NCBI RefSeq assembly: GCF_001422725.1
Contig: NZ_LMMA01000008.1
Span: forward strand, 3,917-67,916
Length of the DNA: 64,000 bases
From: Flavobacterium sp. Leaf82
GTDB lineage: Bacteria > Bacteroidota > Bacteroidia > Flavobacteriales > Flavobacteriaceae
Direction of reading: 5' to 3'
A program made the translations under genes and the position numbers. The notes under the pieces are model-generated. The model had not been told where the DNA came from, searched no databases, and saw only the letters and a list, made by a program, of their open reading frames with translations. This document shows positions 25,951 to 35,973 of this stretch, piece by piece (position 1 is the stretch's first letter; each line of letters begins with the position of its first letter).

Positions 25951-27891
25951 TTATGCAAAAAATCCCCAATAATAAAAATAAACACAAATAACAAACAACG
26001 AAAACAAAATTGTTCCCATAATACTTGCATTAGAAAGTGATTTAATGGTAAATGCGAAAAAAACCAGGGAGATAATCGTTAGCGCTATAAATACCCATTG
26101 TGCCATAAACAAGAAATCAAAACTGGCCGGCAATCCAAAGGCTAGTATGTAAAAATTATCCTGAACAGTTGAGTTAATTGCATAAACAAACCCAAAAATC
26201 AATAAAAGCCCTAATAATGAATTGATTATAATCAGATATCTTAGAACTTTATCGTATACGCTAATTTTTTCATTTTTAAATATCTTATAAATAAAGAATA
26301 AAAATGAGATTAAAAGTATCGCAGCAGCCAGAAATAAAGGAAGAAAAAATAATAAGTCAAATTCATTTAAGCTGTTGGCAAAATTTGAAACCCCTCCACT
26401 AACTATAACATTTGTTATAAAACGCACTTTAGCATTAGACTCAAAGTCTTTTACATCGAGCTGCTTTTTGGGATTCTTTATAAAATCAGTTAAAATTTTA
26501 GAACCAATTTTAGAAAGACTTGGACAATGACCAAAAACAGGGGCATTTACCAGAAATCCATTTTTAAATTTTTCGACAGTGCTTTTACCATTAGAATTGG
26601 GCGTAATAGGGTCAAATTCACCAGAAAACACTAAAACTTGTGCCTGTAAATCTGACAATCCTGATAAATCGTTTACAGTCTGTGATGTTTTAAGTCCCGA
26701 ATTCCATTTATCACAAACAAAAAAATCTGATTTATAAAAAGATAGCCCTCCTTTTAGTTTCGGAAATTTTAAAGCATCATTATTAAATTCTGAAATTGAA
26801 TTATTTGGAATTGCTTCATTACAGCTCATACAATAATAGACCCCATAATCAAGTCCCAAAGATCCTGCAAAAGAAGCTACAAGTGCACTTAAGGTATTAC
26901 TGTTTCTTTTATCAAACTCCGTTATTAATAAAGGTAGGACCTCAATTAATTTTTTTCGATATAAGGATTGCTGGATTGCAATTTTAAAATCTTCGGCATT
27001 ATATGTAAATTTACCTGTCGAAATTATTTTCTTCTTAACATTAACTGTAAATGGCTTTTTAGTTAGATCTTCTATTATCTTAAAATAAGTGCCTTCTAAA
27101 TTTGGATATTTCTGGTTGCAGTCAGGATCATTTTTACATTGATCAAATACTTTTTTCAGACTGCTCATATAATTTGAAGTATTATGATTGTAATACTCCT
27201 TAATATCTGAAATTGAAGAATCTAAAATTAATGTTTTAATATCCAGAGGGAACAAACTTGCATAAACCTGCGCTGAATAAGTTCCATAAGAAAGTCCATA
27301 AACATTCCAGTTTGTATATTTTAGTGCTATTTTTAAAGCATTTAAATCCTTTGCTATTGAAGCGCTGTTATAAGAAGTCAGATCAATATTTTGATTTAAC
27401 AGATTTTGCCTGCAAGACATTGCGGCAATTGTTTTTTGCTGTTCATCTAATGTACTGCTTTGATTTTTTGCTAATATTTCTAAAAATTTCTCTCCTAATT
27501 CAGGACAAAATTTTGGCAAACAATTCCCTGTTCCTCTTACATCTACAAACACAATATCGCTATTTTCCCTTACTGCATGTTTTACCCAGTTCCCTATGCT
27601 TTCTGTACCTCCTGCTCCTGGCCCACCTTCGATATAGAGAACCGGATTTGGATTACTATTATCTTTTGAAAGGCTTTTTAAAACCGCAACAGCAATTTTA
27701 ATTTTTTTGCCTTCGGGCTTTTCCCAATTTTCAGGAACCTGTAAATAGAAATATTCTATATTTTCTTTTTTTAGATCTTCATTACCGGAAAAGAAAGTAG
27801 TTGTTTTTTCTAACTTAGAAAAGCTATTTTGAGAAAACAAACAGTTTGGCAGTAAGCATAGTAATAATAACAGTCCAAGTAAATTTTTCAT
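25951..27891 (-). CDS. S33-type alpha/beta hydrolase with C-terminal membrane helices
   Basis: 646 residues. Signal peptide 1-20 ending LFSQ. Peptidase S33/TAP-like fold: the oxyanion loop GGPGAGG is at 89-95, nucleophile Ser201 lies in GLSYG, an Asp lies in SGEFDPITP and a His in FGHCPSL. About residue 505 onward is four hydrophobic helices reaching the C-terminus, so the catalytic domain is periplasmic and membrane-anchored. S33 enzymes release N-terminal residues (often proline) or cleave esters and amides. As the last gene of the ABC/NRPS-1/PPTase operon, two bases after the PPTase, it may process the exported precursor or inactivate the product for self-protection. Domain layout recalls ClbP of colibactin (periplasmic peptidase plus C-terminal helices) but with an unrelated fold. 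Confidence 0.8.
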   Translation of the reverse strand: MKNLLGLLLLLCLLPNCLFSQNSFSKLEKTTTFFSGNEDLKKENIEYFYLQVPENWEKPEGKKIKIAVAVLKSLSKDNSNPNPVLYIEGGPGAGGTESIGNWVKHAVRENSDIVFVDVRGTGNCLPKFCPELGEKFLEILAKNQSSTLDEQQKTIAAMSCRQNLLNQNIDLTSYNSASIAKDLNALKIALKYTNWNVYGLSYGTYSAQVYASLFPLDIKTLILDSSISDIKEYYNHNTSNYMSSLKKVFDQCKNDPDCNQKYPNLEGTYFKIIEDLTKKPFTVNVKKKIISTGKFTYNAEDFKIAIQQSLYRKKLIEVLPLLITEFDKRNSNTLSALVASFAGSLGLDYGVYYCMSCNEAIPNNSISEFNNDALKFPKLKGGLSFYKSDFFVCDKWNSGLKTSQTVNDLSGLSDLQAQVLVFSGEFDPITPNSNGKSTVEKFKNGFLVNAPVFGHCPSLSKIGSKILTDFIKNPKKQLDVKDFESNAKVRFITNVIVSGGVSNFANSLNEFDLLFFLPLFLAAAILLISFLFFIYKIFKNEKISVYDKVLRYLIIINSLLGLLLIFGFVYAINSTVQDNFYILAFGLPASFDFLFMAQWVFIALTIISLVFFAFTIKSLSNASIMGTILFSLFVICVYFYYWGFFA

Positions 27892-27893
27892 TT

Positions 27894-28586
27894 TTATTCT
27901 TTGATTAAATTATGCGTTTTTATCATTTTTTTTGTTAAACGAATTTCATTTGTGTTTTGCCTGAGAGCGATATAACATTTATATTTTTTATCTACTTTTA
28001 TTTCTTCCAAATAATAATTTTCGTTACTTATTTTAGTATTGTTATTTATTATTTCAAATGATTTTAGAGGAATAGACAATCCATGACCATGCGCTTTTAT
28101 AACAGCTTCTTTCTGAGTCCAGTATTTAAAAAAAGAAGCCTTTTTATCGTCTGCTAACTGTACTTTTTGCCATTCATTTTCACTCATCTGAATTTTAAAA
28201 TCATCGAATGTTATCGACGAAAGTATCTCTATATCAATTCCTATTTCTGAAGCATCGCTTATGGCGCAAATCACTATTTCTCCGGAATGAGAAATATTAA
28301 AATGAACTGTATTATCTTCAAAATAAGGTTTACTAAAAGCAGTGTGTTTTATCGTTTTATCGTAACCATTTATTTTAAAAACTTCTTTAATTCCATAGAA
28401 TAATAATATCCTTCCAAGAATTGATAGCTGCGCATCCTGCCATCTTCTATATCTTCTGATTTTATCCTGATAATCATAATCAAAACGAGGCAGATAAATC
28501 CGCAATAAATCTTCATGATTTTCCTCAGACAGATAGCAATAATATATATGAATCAAACTATTAGGGATTTTAGAAATCAAAATCAA
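27894..28586 (-). CDS. Sfp-type 4'-phosphopantetheinyl transferase
   Basis: 230 residues. Motifs GIDIE and WTQKEAVIKAHGHGL are the magnesium- and CoA-binding hallmarks of Sfp-type enzymes, with HFNISHSG before them. It adds the phosphopantetheine arm to the six carrier domains of the four synthetases. The frame opens with TTG codons overlapping the NRPS-1 stop by 17 bases; a TTG start at 28586 or slightly downstream is likely, since no ATG is available. Confidence 0.93.
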   Translation of the reverse strand: MILISKIPNSLIHIYYCYLSEENHEDLLRIYLPRFDYDYQDKIRRYRRWQDAQLSILGRILLFYGIKEVFKINGYDKTIKHTAFSKPYFEDNTVHFNISHSGEIVICAISDASEIGIDIEILSSITFDDFKIQMSENEWQKVQLADDKKASFFKYWTQKEAVIKAHGHGLSIPLKSFEIINNNTKISNENYYLEEIKVDKKYKCYIALRQNTNEIRLTKKMIKTHNLIKE

Positions 28587-31500
28587 AAGAAATAGTGTTT
28601 TCTAATTCTGATTTTAATGTGATTAAATCTAGTTTTCTAAACGGATCAATGCTAATTTCTTCTAAAAGGCTGCAAAATTTTGAAGCAATAATGTCGATAG
28701 TACCCAGTTCAAACAGATCACTGTTATAATCTATAATTCCTTTTAGTTTGTTATCGTTTTCAAAACAGTTTATTACAATTGGCATCCTGCTAAATTTTTG
28801 CTCAATGGCATAAGAAGTAAGCTTGAAATCTGCAAATTCATTAATGCTTTCAAAAGAAAATTCCGGATTTTGATACACTAGCATTAAGTCAAAAACGGAT
28901 CGTTTTATTTGATCAGCTGCGCCTAATCCATAATGATCAATTTTTAATAAATCTTTTTGCGTATCTTTTAAAAGATCACTAAAAGTCTGACCCGTAAAAA
29001 TTTGTGTTCTTAAAATAGCTGTTTGTGCAAACATTCCAATAGGATCATTCAGCGACGGAACATTCCTTCCAGAACTTACTGTTCCGATACAAATATCCGT
29101 GTGTCTTGAATATTTATAAATCAAAACATTCAAAACAGTTACTAAAAATGTATATAAGGTTACTTGCTGTGCAAGAGCCAGTTCTTTTAAGACTAAAGTT
29201 AAATCTGGTGTTAATTCAAATGAATACTGATTTAGGGCATGCTTATTCTGCTGCTTTTCAAAATCTCTGTCAAAAGAATCTTTGATAGTATAATTATGAA
29301 GATAATTGTTCCAGAATAATTTATTTTCTGATGCTTTAGTTTCTATTTCCTTATTAAGCCATTCTGAATAGTCCTTAAACTGAAAATTAAATTCTTCTCC
29401 AGCTGTTCTCTCTGTAATATTTTCATTATAATGCGTAATAAATTCTTTTATAAAAATCTCTAATGATAATCCGTCCATAATGATATGATGAACAGAAAAG
29501 AGTATTATAAATTCTTCTTCACCAAATTGCAATAGTTTAACACGGAGCAACAGATCTTTTTCAAGATCAAATTCAGTATTAACAAATGCATCTATATGCT
29601 GCTTTATTTCCTGTTTTTTTATTTTAGAAAGTGAAATATCGAATTTTTCTTTATCAAAATCATTAATTTTCTGATAAGGAATTCCTGCAATCTCAATAAA
29701 ATTAGTTCTTAAAATTTCATGCTTTTCAATTATATTGTTTATTGATTTTCGAATTTTATCTAAATTTAATGAACCTTCTATAGTGTAAGCCGCAGACATA
29801 TTATATGCAATCGAATAGTTTTTTTGCTGCGACGCCAGCCATATGTTATACTGGGATGGCGTTAACGTATAAAATTCTTTTAATTCTGCTGATGGAATTG
29901 TGATAAAATTACCCGGCTTTAATGCTGACAAATATTGGGCTAATACTTCAATTGTTGGATAATCAAATATTGTCTTTAATGTAATGGTCAGAGAAAGATT
30001 TTTACTAATTAAACCTGTTAATTTCACCGCATTTAAAGAGTGTCCTCCTAAAGAAAAGAAATTACTGGTTACACTGAGTAGTGTATTAATATTTAAAACT
30101 TCTTTCCAAAACTCAGCTAATTTTTTTTCCAGTTGCGAAACAGGAGCTTTAAAATCATCTTGTTTTATATTTTTATCAATGTCTCTCTGAGTCAAAGATT
30201 TTCTGTCTATTTTTTGATTTGGCGTAAGCGGAAATTCTTCTACCGGAATCACTGCCATGGGAATCATATAGTACGGAAGATGCTTTTTTAATTCTGAAAT
30301 AACATCTTCGGTATTAATTTTCTTTTTATGCTCTAAAACATAAGCAATTAGAAAAGCTTCCTGTTGATCCTGTTTTTTAGCAACTACTACAGCATCAACA
30401 ATCTCTTCTATTTGGTTTAACTGAAACTCTATATCGCCCAGTTCAATTCTGTATCCTCTTATTTTAACCTGGTTATCATTTCTTCCTAAAAACTCAATTT
30501 CACCGAGTTCATTCCATTTTCCAACATCTCCTGTTTCATAAAACAATTGATTGTTAAACGGATTATGAACAAACTTTTCTGCAGTCAGTTTACTGTTTTG
30601 ATAATATCCTTTTGCTAAACCATCGCCACCAATGTAAATAGCGCCAATAGAACCTATCGGCTTAGGATTTAAGAATTTATCGACAATATAAAATTGTGTA
30701 TTATGTATTGGTTTGCCAATATTACCGGATTCTTTAGCATATGTTATTTTTTTCGCACTTGACCATATCGTTGTTTCTGTTGGTCCGTACATATTCCATG
30801 ATTCTAAAGAATGATTCAATAACTTTTCAGCTAATGCTTCACTTAAAAGATCACCGCCACACAAAACTTTTAATTTTTTATCTCCACTCCAGCCTGCATT
30901 AAACAACATTTGATAAAAACTTGGTGTTGCTTGAATTACGGTTGGTTTTAGAGCTGCCAATTTTTCAATTATAAATTCAGGATCAGATAGCGTTTTTTGG
31001 TTCGCTACATATACAGCGGCTCCGGAAATTAACGGAACAAAAAATTCTAAAATAGAGATATCGAAAGAATAAGTGGTCACTGAAAATAACAAATCCTGCG
31101 AATTTATTCCTGGCTTATTTCGTATACTGATTAAAAAATTAAGCAGCGACTGGTGACTAATTTCAACTCCTTTGGGATTTCCTGTTGATCCGGATGTATA
31201 AATAATATAGGCTGTATCTTGTGAAGAAACTGTCTGAAGTTTATTTGAATCCGTATTTTTGATTTTATCCAGAATTGTATTCAGATCTATTACATATTTT
31301 CCTTCAATTTCATAATCCTTTTTCTTAATTATAATGTTCGCCTTACTATTAGCAACGATATAATTTAAGCGCTCCTTCGGAAAAAAAGGATCTAATGGTA
31401 TATAAGATCTACCGGCTTTCATTACCCCAATTAAAACCGCGACCATAAGTGCAGAGCGATCTAAAAGAACTGCTACCGCAGATTTATCTTTTGTTCCATA

Positions 31501-32994
31501 ATCATTAATAAGAATTTCTGCAATCTGGTTTGACAATGTATCCAGTTGTAAATACGAATAAGAATTGACATCATCAAATAAAGCCCTTTTTTCAGGAAAT
31601 GTCCCGGCGTGTTCCTTAAAAAGATCCAAAAAAGTACTGTTTTTTGAATATTCGACTTTTGTCTGATTAAAATCTAAAACTAGCTTTTTTCGCTCTTCTT
31701 CCTTGAGATAGTTTAAATCTTTTATTTTTTTATCTGAGTGTATTAATACATCATCCAACAAACATTCAAAATGATTTGCAAACTGATCAATCTTTACTTC
31801 ATCAAAATAATTAAGATTGTAATCAAAGTCGATTATAACATCTTCCAAATCATCAAATTCCCTTATATAGACTGCTAATGCAACACGTTCTGATTCATGA
31901 CTTAACGGAATTACATTGGTAATTGTATTAATGAAATGGCTTGCATAATTTTGCTTTTCGTAAGAAAGTGTCAGATTAAAAATTCTTTCTTTTTCTCCAT
32001 AAGACTGAATTTCCTGAATTAGTTTTCCTAAAGGCAGTCTTTGATGGCGATAATCTTTTTTTAGCTCATTTTTTATTTCAACAATTAAATCATGAAAAGT
32101 GGTTTCAAAATCTATAGCTATTCTTAATGGAGAAACCCCCATAAAAAGACCAACCGTCTTTTTATAGGAAGATTTACCTCTATTTAATACCGGTAAACCA
32201 ATAGTCATATCATTTTTTTCATAATTTCTTGCAAAATAAGTGTACAAAACACCTAATATTAAATGAAATGATGAACACTTATAATTTAATGCTAAATCGT
32301 TGATTTTGTTATAGACCTCTCTTTTAATAATTATTTTTTTTCGACTGCTTTTGTTTATCTGAAGGCTATCATCTAATTTATCGAGTAGATTTTCCGGTAA
32401 GGTTTTAAATTTTTGTTTCCAATAATTTAAATCTTCTGTAAAAGATGATGAATTCTGATAGTTACAATCATCTTCTACAAAATCACTATAGGTAAAAGGA
32501 TACAGAGTTTGAACATTTCCGGACTCAGCAATCTCATTATAATTTTGAACCAGCCTTTGAAACATCAGTGAAGTTCCCCAGCCATCTGTTATAATATGGT
32601 GATAGACAGAGAACAAATAATGAAAATCTTCCTGTACTTTTACTAATGTAAAATTATATAAGGGACTTTCATTAAATAAATCAAAAGAAGTCTTAAACTG
32701 CTTTTGCATGTAAAAGGCAGCTTCTTCAAGAGGTTTTTCAGAATGCGAAAAATCAATAAATCCCAATTTAGAAATCTGTCCTTCGGTAATTTTTACTGAC
32801 ACGTCCTCATCATTTTTTACGAGAACAGTTCTGTAAGCATCATGCTGATCAATTAATGCCGTAAATGCATTACTAAATATTTCATTATTTATAAAACCTC
32901 TAATCTCAATTTTTGCACCAATATTATAAATTGGCTCATTGGGATGTAGAATTTGATCAAAATAAATATCTTGTTGAGGTAATGTAAGTTTCAT
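28570..32994 (-). CDS. NRPS-1: C-A-T-C
   Basis: 1474 residues. C1 begins at residue 1 without docking domain (HHIITDG from H132), as in initiating synthetases whose first C domain adds an acyl or amino-acyl starter. A about 440-925 (TSGSTG from T600, YGPTETT). T with GGHS, Ser986. C2 about 1050-1460 (HHIIMDG from H1169), then the tail ISFDFDF. Pocket by eye D-I-L-Q-L-G-M-I-W, which matches the well-known glycine code. The acidic C-terminal tail could be the partner of a TubC docking domain (NRPS-2 or NRPS-4), though a C-to-C junction would then result. It lies 19 bases after the exporter gene and is coupled to the PPTase. Confidence 0.92.
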   Translation of the reverse strand: MKLTLPQQDIYFDQILHPNEPIYNIGAKIEIRGFINNEIFSNAFTALIDQHDAYRTVLVKNDEDVSVKITEGQISKLGFIDFSHSEKPLEEAAFYMQKQFKTSFDLFNESPLYNFTLVKVQEDFHYLFSVYHHIITDGWGTSLMFQRLVQNYNEIAESGNVQTLYPFTYSDFVEDDCNYQNSSSFTEDLNYWKQKFKTLPENLLDKLDDSLQINKSSRKKIIIKREVYNKINDLALNYKCSSFHLILGVLYTYFARNYEKNDMTIGLPVLNRGKSSYKKTVGLFMGVSPLRIAIDFETTFHDLIVEIKNELKKDYRHQRLPLGKLIQEIQSYGEKERIFNLTLSYEKQNYASHFINTITNVIPLSHESERVALAVYIREFDDLEDVIIDFDYNLNYFDEVKIDQFANHFECLLDDVLIHSDKKIKDLNYLKEEERKKLVLDFNQTKVEYSKNSTFLDLFKEHAGTFPEKRALFDDVNSYSYLQLDTLSNQIAEILINDYGTKDKSAVAVLLDRSALMVAVLIGVMKAGRSYIPLDPFFPKERLNYIVANSKANIIIKKKDYEIEGKYVIDLNTILDKIKNTDSNKLQTVSSQDTAYIIYTSGSTGNPKGVEISHQSLLNFLISIRNKPGINSQDLLFSVTTYSFDISILEFFVPLISGAAVYVANQKTLSDPEFIIEKLAALKPTVIQATPSFYQMLFNAGWSGDKKLKVLCGGDLLSEALAEKLLNHSLESWNMYGPTETTIWSSAKKITYAKESGNIGKPIHNTQFYIVDKFLNPKPIGSIGAIYIGGDGLAKGYYQNSKLTAEKFVHNPFNNQLFYETGDVGKWNELGEIEFLGRNDNQVKIRGYRIELGDIEFQLNQIEEIVDAVVVAKKQDQQEAFLIAYVLEHKKKINTEDVISELKKHLPYYMIPMAVIPVEEFPLTPNQKIDRKSLTQRDIDKNIKQDDFKAPVSQLEKKLAEFWKEVLNINTLLSVTSNFFSLGGHSLNAVKLTGLISKNLSLTITLKTIFDYPTIEVLAQYLSALKPGNFITIPSAELKEFYTLTPSQYNIWLASQQKNYSIAYNMSAAYTIEGSLNLDKIRKSINNIIEKHEILRTNFIEIAGIPYQKINDFDKEKFDISLSKIKKQEIKQHIDAFVNTEFDLEKDLLLRVKLLQFGEEEFIILFSVHHIIMDGLSLEIFIKEFITHYNENITERTAGEEFNFQFKDYSEWLNKEIETKASENKLFWNNYLHNYTIKDSFDRDFEKQQNKHALNQYSFELTPDLTLVLKELALAQQVTLYTFLVTVLNVLIYKYSRHTDICIGTVSSGRNVPSLNDPIGMFAQTAILRTQIFTGQTFSDLLKDTQKDLLKIDHYGLGAADQIKRSVFDLMLVYQNPEFSFESINEFADFKLTSYAIEQKFSRMPIVINCFENDNKLKGIIDYNSDLFELGTIDIIASKFCSLLEEISIDPFRKLDLITLKSELENTISFDFDF

Positions 32995-33013
32995 AAAAAC
33001 TTTTTCTTTTATA

Positions 33014-34645
33014 TTAGTTCCACAATTTATCGGGAACCAAAGTATCAGTTACCTTTTTGTCCATAATAATCTGACCGTAATCAAATTTGATGATTCTGTC
33101 GGCATATTTAAAATAAGCATCATCATGCGTAACCGCTATAATTGTCTTACCTTCTTCTTTTAGTCTTGGCAGTAAATTTTCATAGAAATATTTACGGAAA
33201 TGAGGATCCTGATCGGCAGCCCATTCGTCTAAAACTAAGATTGGTTTATTTTCTAAGAGTGATAAAATTAATGACATTCTTTTTCCTTGTCCCTTTGAAA
33301 AAGCTCTTCTGGCAGATTCTTCTTTATCATCGATGACGACATTGTCCAGTTCCATCGTCTCTAATAATTCCTTATATGTTTTGTTTCCTTCAAGGTCATA
33401 ATTATCGTAATTATGAGAAAAAATGTGATTATCTGTGAATACTGCAGCGATTAAATTTTTTAAAACATCGCTTTGTGTGACGTTGTTTTTATCATTTAAT
33501 GATATTTTTCCAGAAGATGAAGTATATAAACCCGTTAAAATATTAATAAAAGTACTTTTTCCACTTCCGTTTCCGCCTATAATAAATATTGTTTCACCTC
33601 GTGTAATAGACAGGTTTATTGGGCCAATTCCAAAATTCTTACTCCCTTCATTATTTCCGTAATCAAAATGAATATCATTAAAACTTAAAGACTGAAATTC
33701 GTTACCCTCTACATTAATTTCTTTATCGGTTACTACTATGGAATCAAAATCGCTCAAAAATTTCTTAATTCTTCTATTTGCAACCATTAATCTGGTATAG
33801 ATATTTTGTAAATTTATAAGATTGTTAATTGGTCCTGAAATGAATAACAAAATCACTACATAAGAAGTAATACTTTCACGGTTCAGAATTCCTAATATTG
33901 GTAATAAAAAAAGAATAGAGCCAATAACAAGGTATAAACCGTATTGGCTTATCAGATTGATCGATAAAAACACAAAATTTATTTTAAAGTCTAATTGTTT
34001 TGCACTTTCTCTATTGGGAGATAAATGCTTATCCATTAAATTAAATCTTCTTTCTCCGCTAAGCTTAAATCCTTTAAACCCTTTAACAACATCATTTACA
34101 TATTTGAAATAATCTTCATTATGTTTTCTAAGTATAGCTACTTTTTCTGACATCGTATTCATTACAAAAAAATAAATAACTGCTATTAAAATTATTAAGG
34201 CAACGACAACTAAAGCTGATGTTACAGACAGCGTAAACAAATAAGCCATACAAAGCAGTAATGTCAAGATAGAATTAATAGAGTGTGTAAGGACTTCCGG
34301 AAAATTTGAAAAAACCCTTAAATCTTCTATAGCAGTATAAAATCGCTGCATGCCTAGTTTTTCAAAAGTAAGAAGAGGCGCTTTTAGTACTTTATCGAAT
34401 ATCCTTTTTTCATTTTCATATAAAATATAAAATGAAAACTTATTAAGCCTTTTTTGAAAAATTATATTCAATAAATAGGTGTAAATGATAAGAGCTACAA
34501 ATACTAATCCAGTGTAGTCTGTTATGAAATCTTTTCCCTGAGAGAGGGATTTATTGATTATATATACAATTACAAAACTTAGCAGAGTATTTGGAATTGC
34601 ATACAGAACAAGATAAAAAATATTTTTAATCGAAATTTTAAACAT
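33014..34645 (-). CDS. cyclic-peptide-type ABC exporter (SyrD/PvdE family)
   Basis: 543 residues, one membrane domain fused to one ATPase. Six hydrophobic helices fill residues 1-285. The ATPase shows Walker A GGNGSGKST, signature SKGQGKR, Walker B ILVLDEWAADQD and the H-loop THDD. The unusual signature and the WAADQDP sequence after Walker B are typical of the SyrD/PvdE exporters that move nonribosomal peptides or their precursors to the periplasm. First gene of operon I, behind promoter C. Confidence 0.9.
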   Translation of the reverse strand: MFKISIKNIFYLVLYAIPNTLLSFVIVYIINKSLSQGKDFITDYTGLVFVALIIYTYLLNIIFQKRLNKFSFYILYENEKRIFDKVLKAPLLTFEKLGMQRFYTAIEDLRVFSNFPEVLTHSINSILTLLLCMAYLFTLSVTSALVVVALIILIAVIYFFVMNTMSEKVAILRKHNEDYFKYVNDVVKGFKGFKLSGERRFNLMDKHLSPNRESAKQLDFKINFVFLSINLISQYGLYLVIGSILFLLPILGILNRESITSYVVILLFISGPINNLINLQNIYTRLMVANRRIKKFLSDFDSIVVTDKEINVEGNEFQSLSFNDIHFDYGNNEGSKNFGIGPINLSITRGETIFIIGGNGSGKSTFINILTGLYTSSSGKISLNDKNNVTQSDVLKNLIAAVFTDNHIFSHNYDNYDLEGNKTYKELLETMELDNVVIDDKEESARRAFSKGQGKRMSLILSLLENKPILVLDEWAADQDPHFRKYFYENLLPRLKEEGKTIIAVTHDDAYFKYADRIIKFDYGQIIMDKKVTDTLVPDKLWN

Positions 34646-34777
34646 CGGGTACAGATAAAATTAAATTTGTATTCAGTTTAAAAAAAGCAACAGTTTATTG
34701 CATTCCTTTCTTTCTTAACTTCCCAAGAAAGGAAGTTTTTTAAGATAGCTACACCACTTTTAAATTACTGATTGAGA

Positions 34778-34834
34778 CAAAAATAATATTACTATCTATT
34801 TAATAATTACGGGCTTTTTATGTAAAAATTACGG
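34778..34834 (-). promoter_or_regulatory. cluster promoter C with TTACGG-N16-TTACGG repeat
   Basis: TTACGG at 34807-34812 and 34829-34834. CAAAAATA at 34778-34785 (TATTTTTG on the minus strand) lies 21 bases away. It drives the ABC exporter operon, about 130 bases upstream of its ATG. Confidence 0.75.
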
Positions 34835-34917
34835 ACTTCTTCTAAACAGCACGATTTGTGCTCCTGCATTAAAAAACCACACTATAACACCTCCTAATCA
34901 ACATATTAAAAAAACAA

Positions 34918-34953
34918 AAACCAGCTATAAAAGGAGACTCTTACAACTGGTTT
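34918..34953 (-). terminator. terminator of the type II thioesterase gene
   Basis: Arms AAACCAG (34918-34924) and CTGGTTT (34947-34953). On the minus strand CTGGTTT runs into TTGTTTTTTT, a good U-tract. The remaining part of the 34646-35089 gap holds promoter C and a weaker hairpin at 35020-35044. Confidence 0.65.
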
Positions 34954-35089
34954 CATACCCATATATTGAGCAATACACAATTTATTTTTTTTTTAAATTA
35001 TGAGCTATTTTATTTAATAAATCCTATTTTCTTTTTTTAGGATTATAGTATACGGTTCGATTTATTTTATCAATATGATAATCCGAAGT

Positions 35090-35830
35090 TCAGTTATCAG
35101 AGTGGTTATGTTTTTGAAGAAATGGTTGTGAATAATGCATTATTATATTGACTAATTTATCGACATGCTGATATATAAAAAAATGATCTCCAGAGAATAC
35201 TTCTGATGTGAAATCATTTTTAGTGTAATTTTTCCAATTATCAATTTCAATAGATGTCTTTTCTTTATCTCCCATTATGGCATGTATCGGAGTATTGATC
35301 TTTATTTCTTTTTCATAATGCCTCTGTTTTTCCAATATTTCAAAATCTGACCTGAGTATTGGACTAAAAAAATCAAACAACTCTTTGTTCTCTAGAACCT
35401 GATCAGAAATTCCGTTTAATTTTCGAAGTTCATTTTTAAAATCTATGTCAGAGAGCAAATATCTGTCAACAACTATCTCATCTCCATTATCGTCTTTTTC
35501 TACTATACAAGGTCCTGCGTTACCTGTAACAATTATTTGAAACGGAGGATCGTTACTTTCTTCCATTTTATGTGCTACAGAAAGTCCTAAGGTTGCTCCC
35601 ATACTATGACCGTATATAATGTAGGGCTCACTGTTTCTAAGCTCATTTATCTGAGCAACATAGTCAGCTATAGCATCTGTTTTGTTAGACACAAAATCAC
35701 TATTCAATCTTTTTCCACGACCAGGAAGTTCTAGAGAATGAATATCAATTCCTGAATTTCGAAGTTCTACTTTTAAAAACTCAAATGAGTAAAAACCTCC
35801 TCCTGCAAAAGGCAGCAAAAATAACTGCAT
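35090..35830 (-). CDS. type II (external) thioesterase
   Basis: 246 residues of the RifR/GrsT type: LFLLPFAGGGFYSF start, nucleophile Ser76 in GHSMG, LPGRGKR, and the C-terminal GDHFF histidine. These enzymes clear wrong acyl groups from carrier domains of NRPSs. Unlike the terminal domain of NRPS-4 it has the normal serine. It is a single-gene unit with its own copy of the cluster promoter (35974-36030) and terminator. Confidence 0.92.
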   Translation of the reverse strand: MQLFLLPFAGGGFYSFEFLKVELRNSGIDIHSLELPGRGKRLNSDFVSNKTDAIADYVAQINELRNSEPYIIYGHSMGATLGLSVAHKMEESNDPPFQIIVTGNAGPCIVEKDDNGDEIVVDRYLLSDIDFKNELRKLNGISDQVLENKELFDFFSPILRSDFEILEKQRHYEKEIKINTPIHAIMGDKEKTSIEIDNWKNYTKNDFTSEVFSGDHFFIYQHVDKLVNIIMHYSQPFLQKHNHSDN

Positions 35831-35973
35831 AAAATTTATTTTTAATTAATTAAACCAATATTTATTTTCCATAATTAGCAACCTAAAGTGCCTCTCGTTT
35901 TGCGTAAATAATATTTACCGGTATTCTAATGTTAGTAAAAGAATGAAATGTTTTTTTAATAAAGTTTCCGCAT

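Noticed and set aside
25798..26040. Plus-strand 80-residue ORF after the NRPS-2 promoter region
   Set aside because: It runs over the terminator hairpin and the 3' end of the S33 hydrolase gene on the other strand, and its sequence has no family look.
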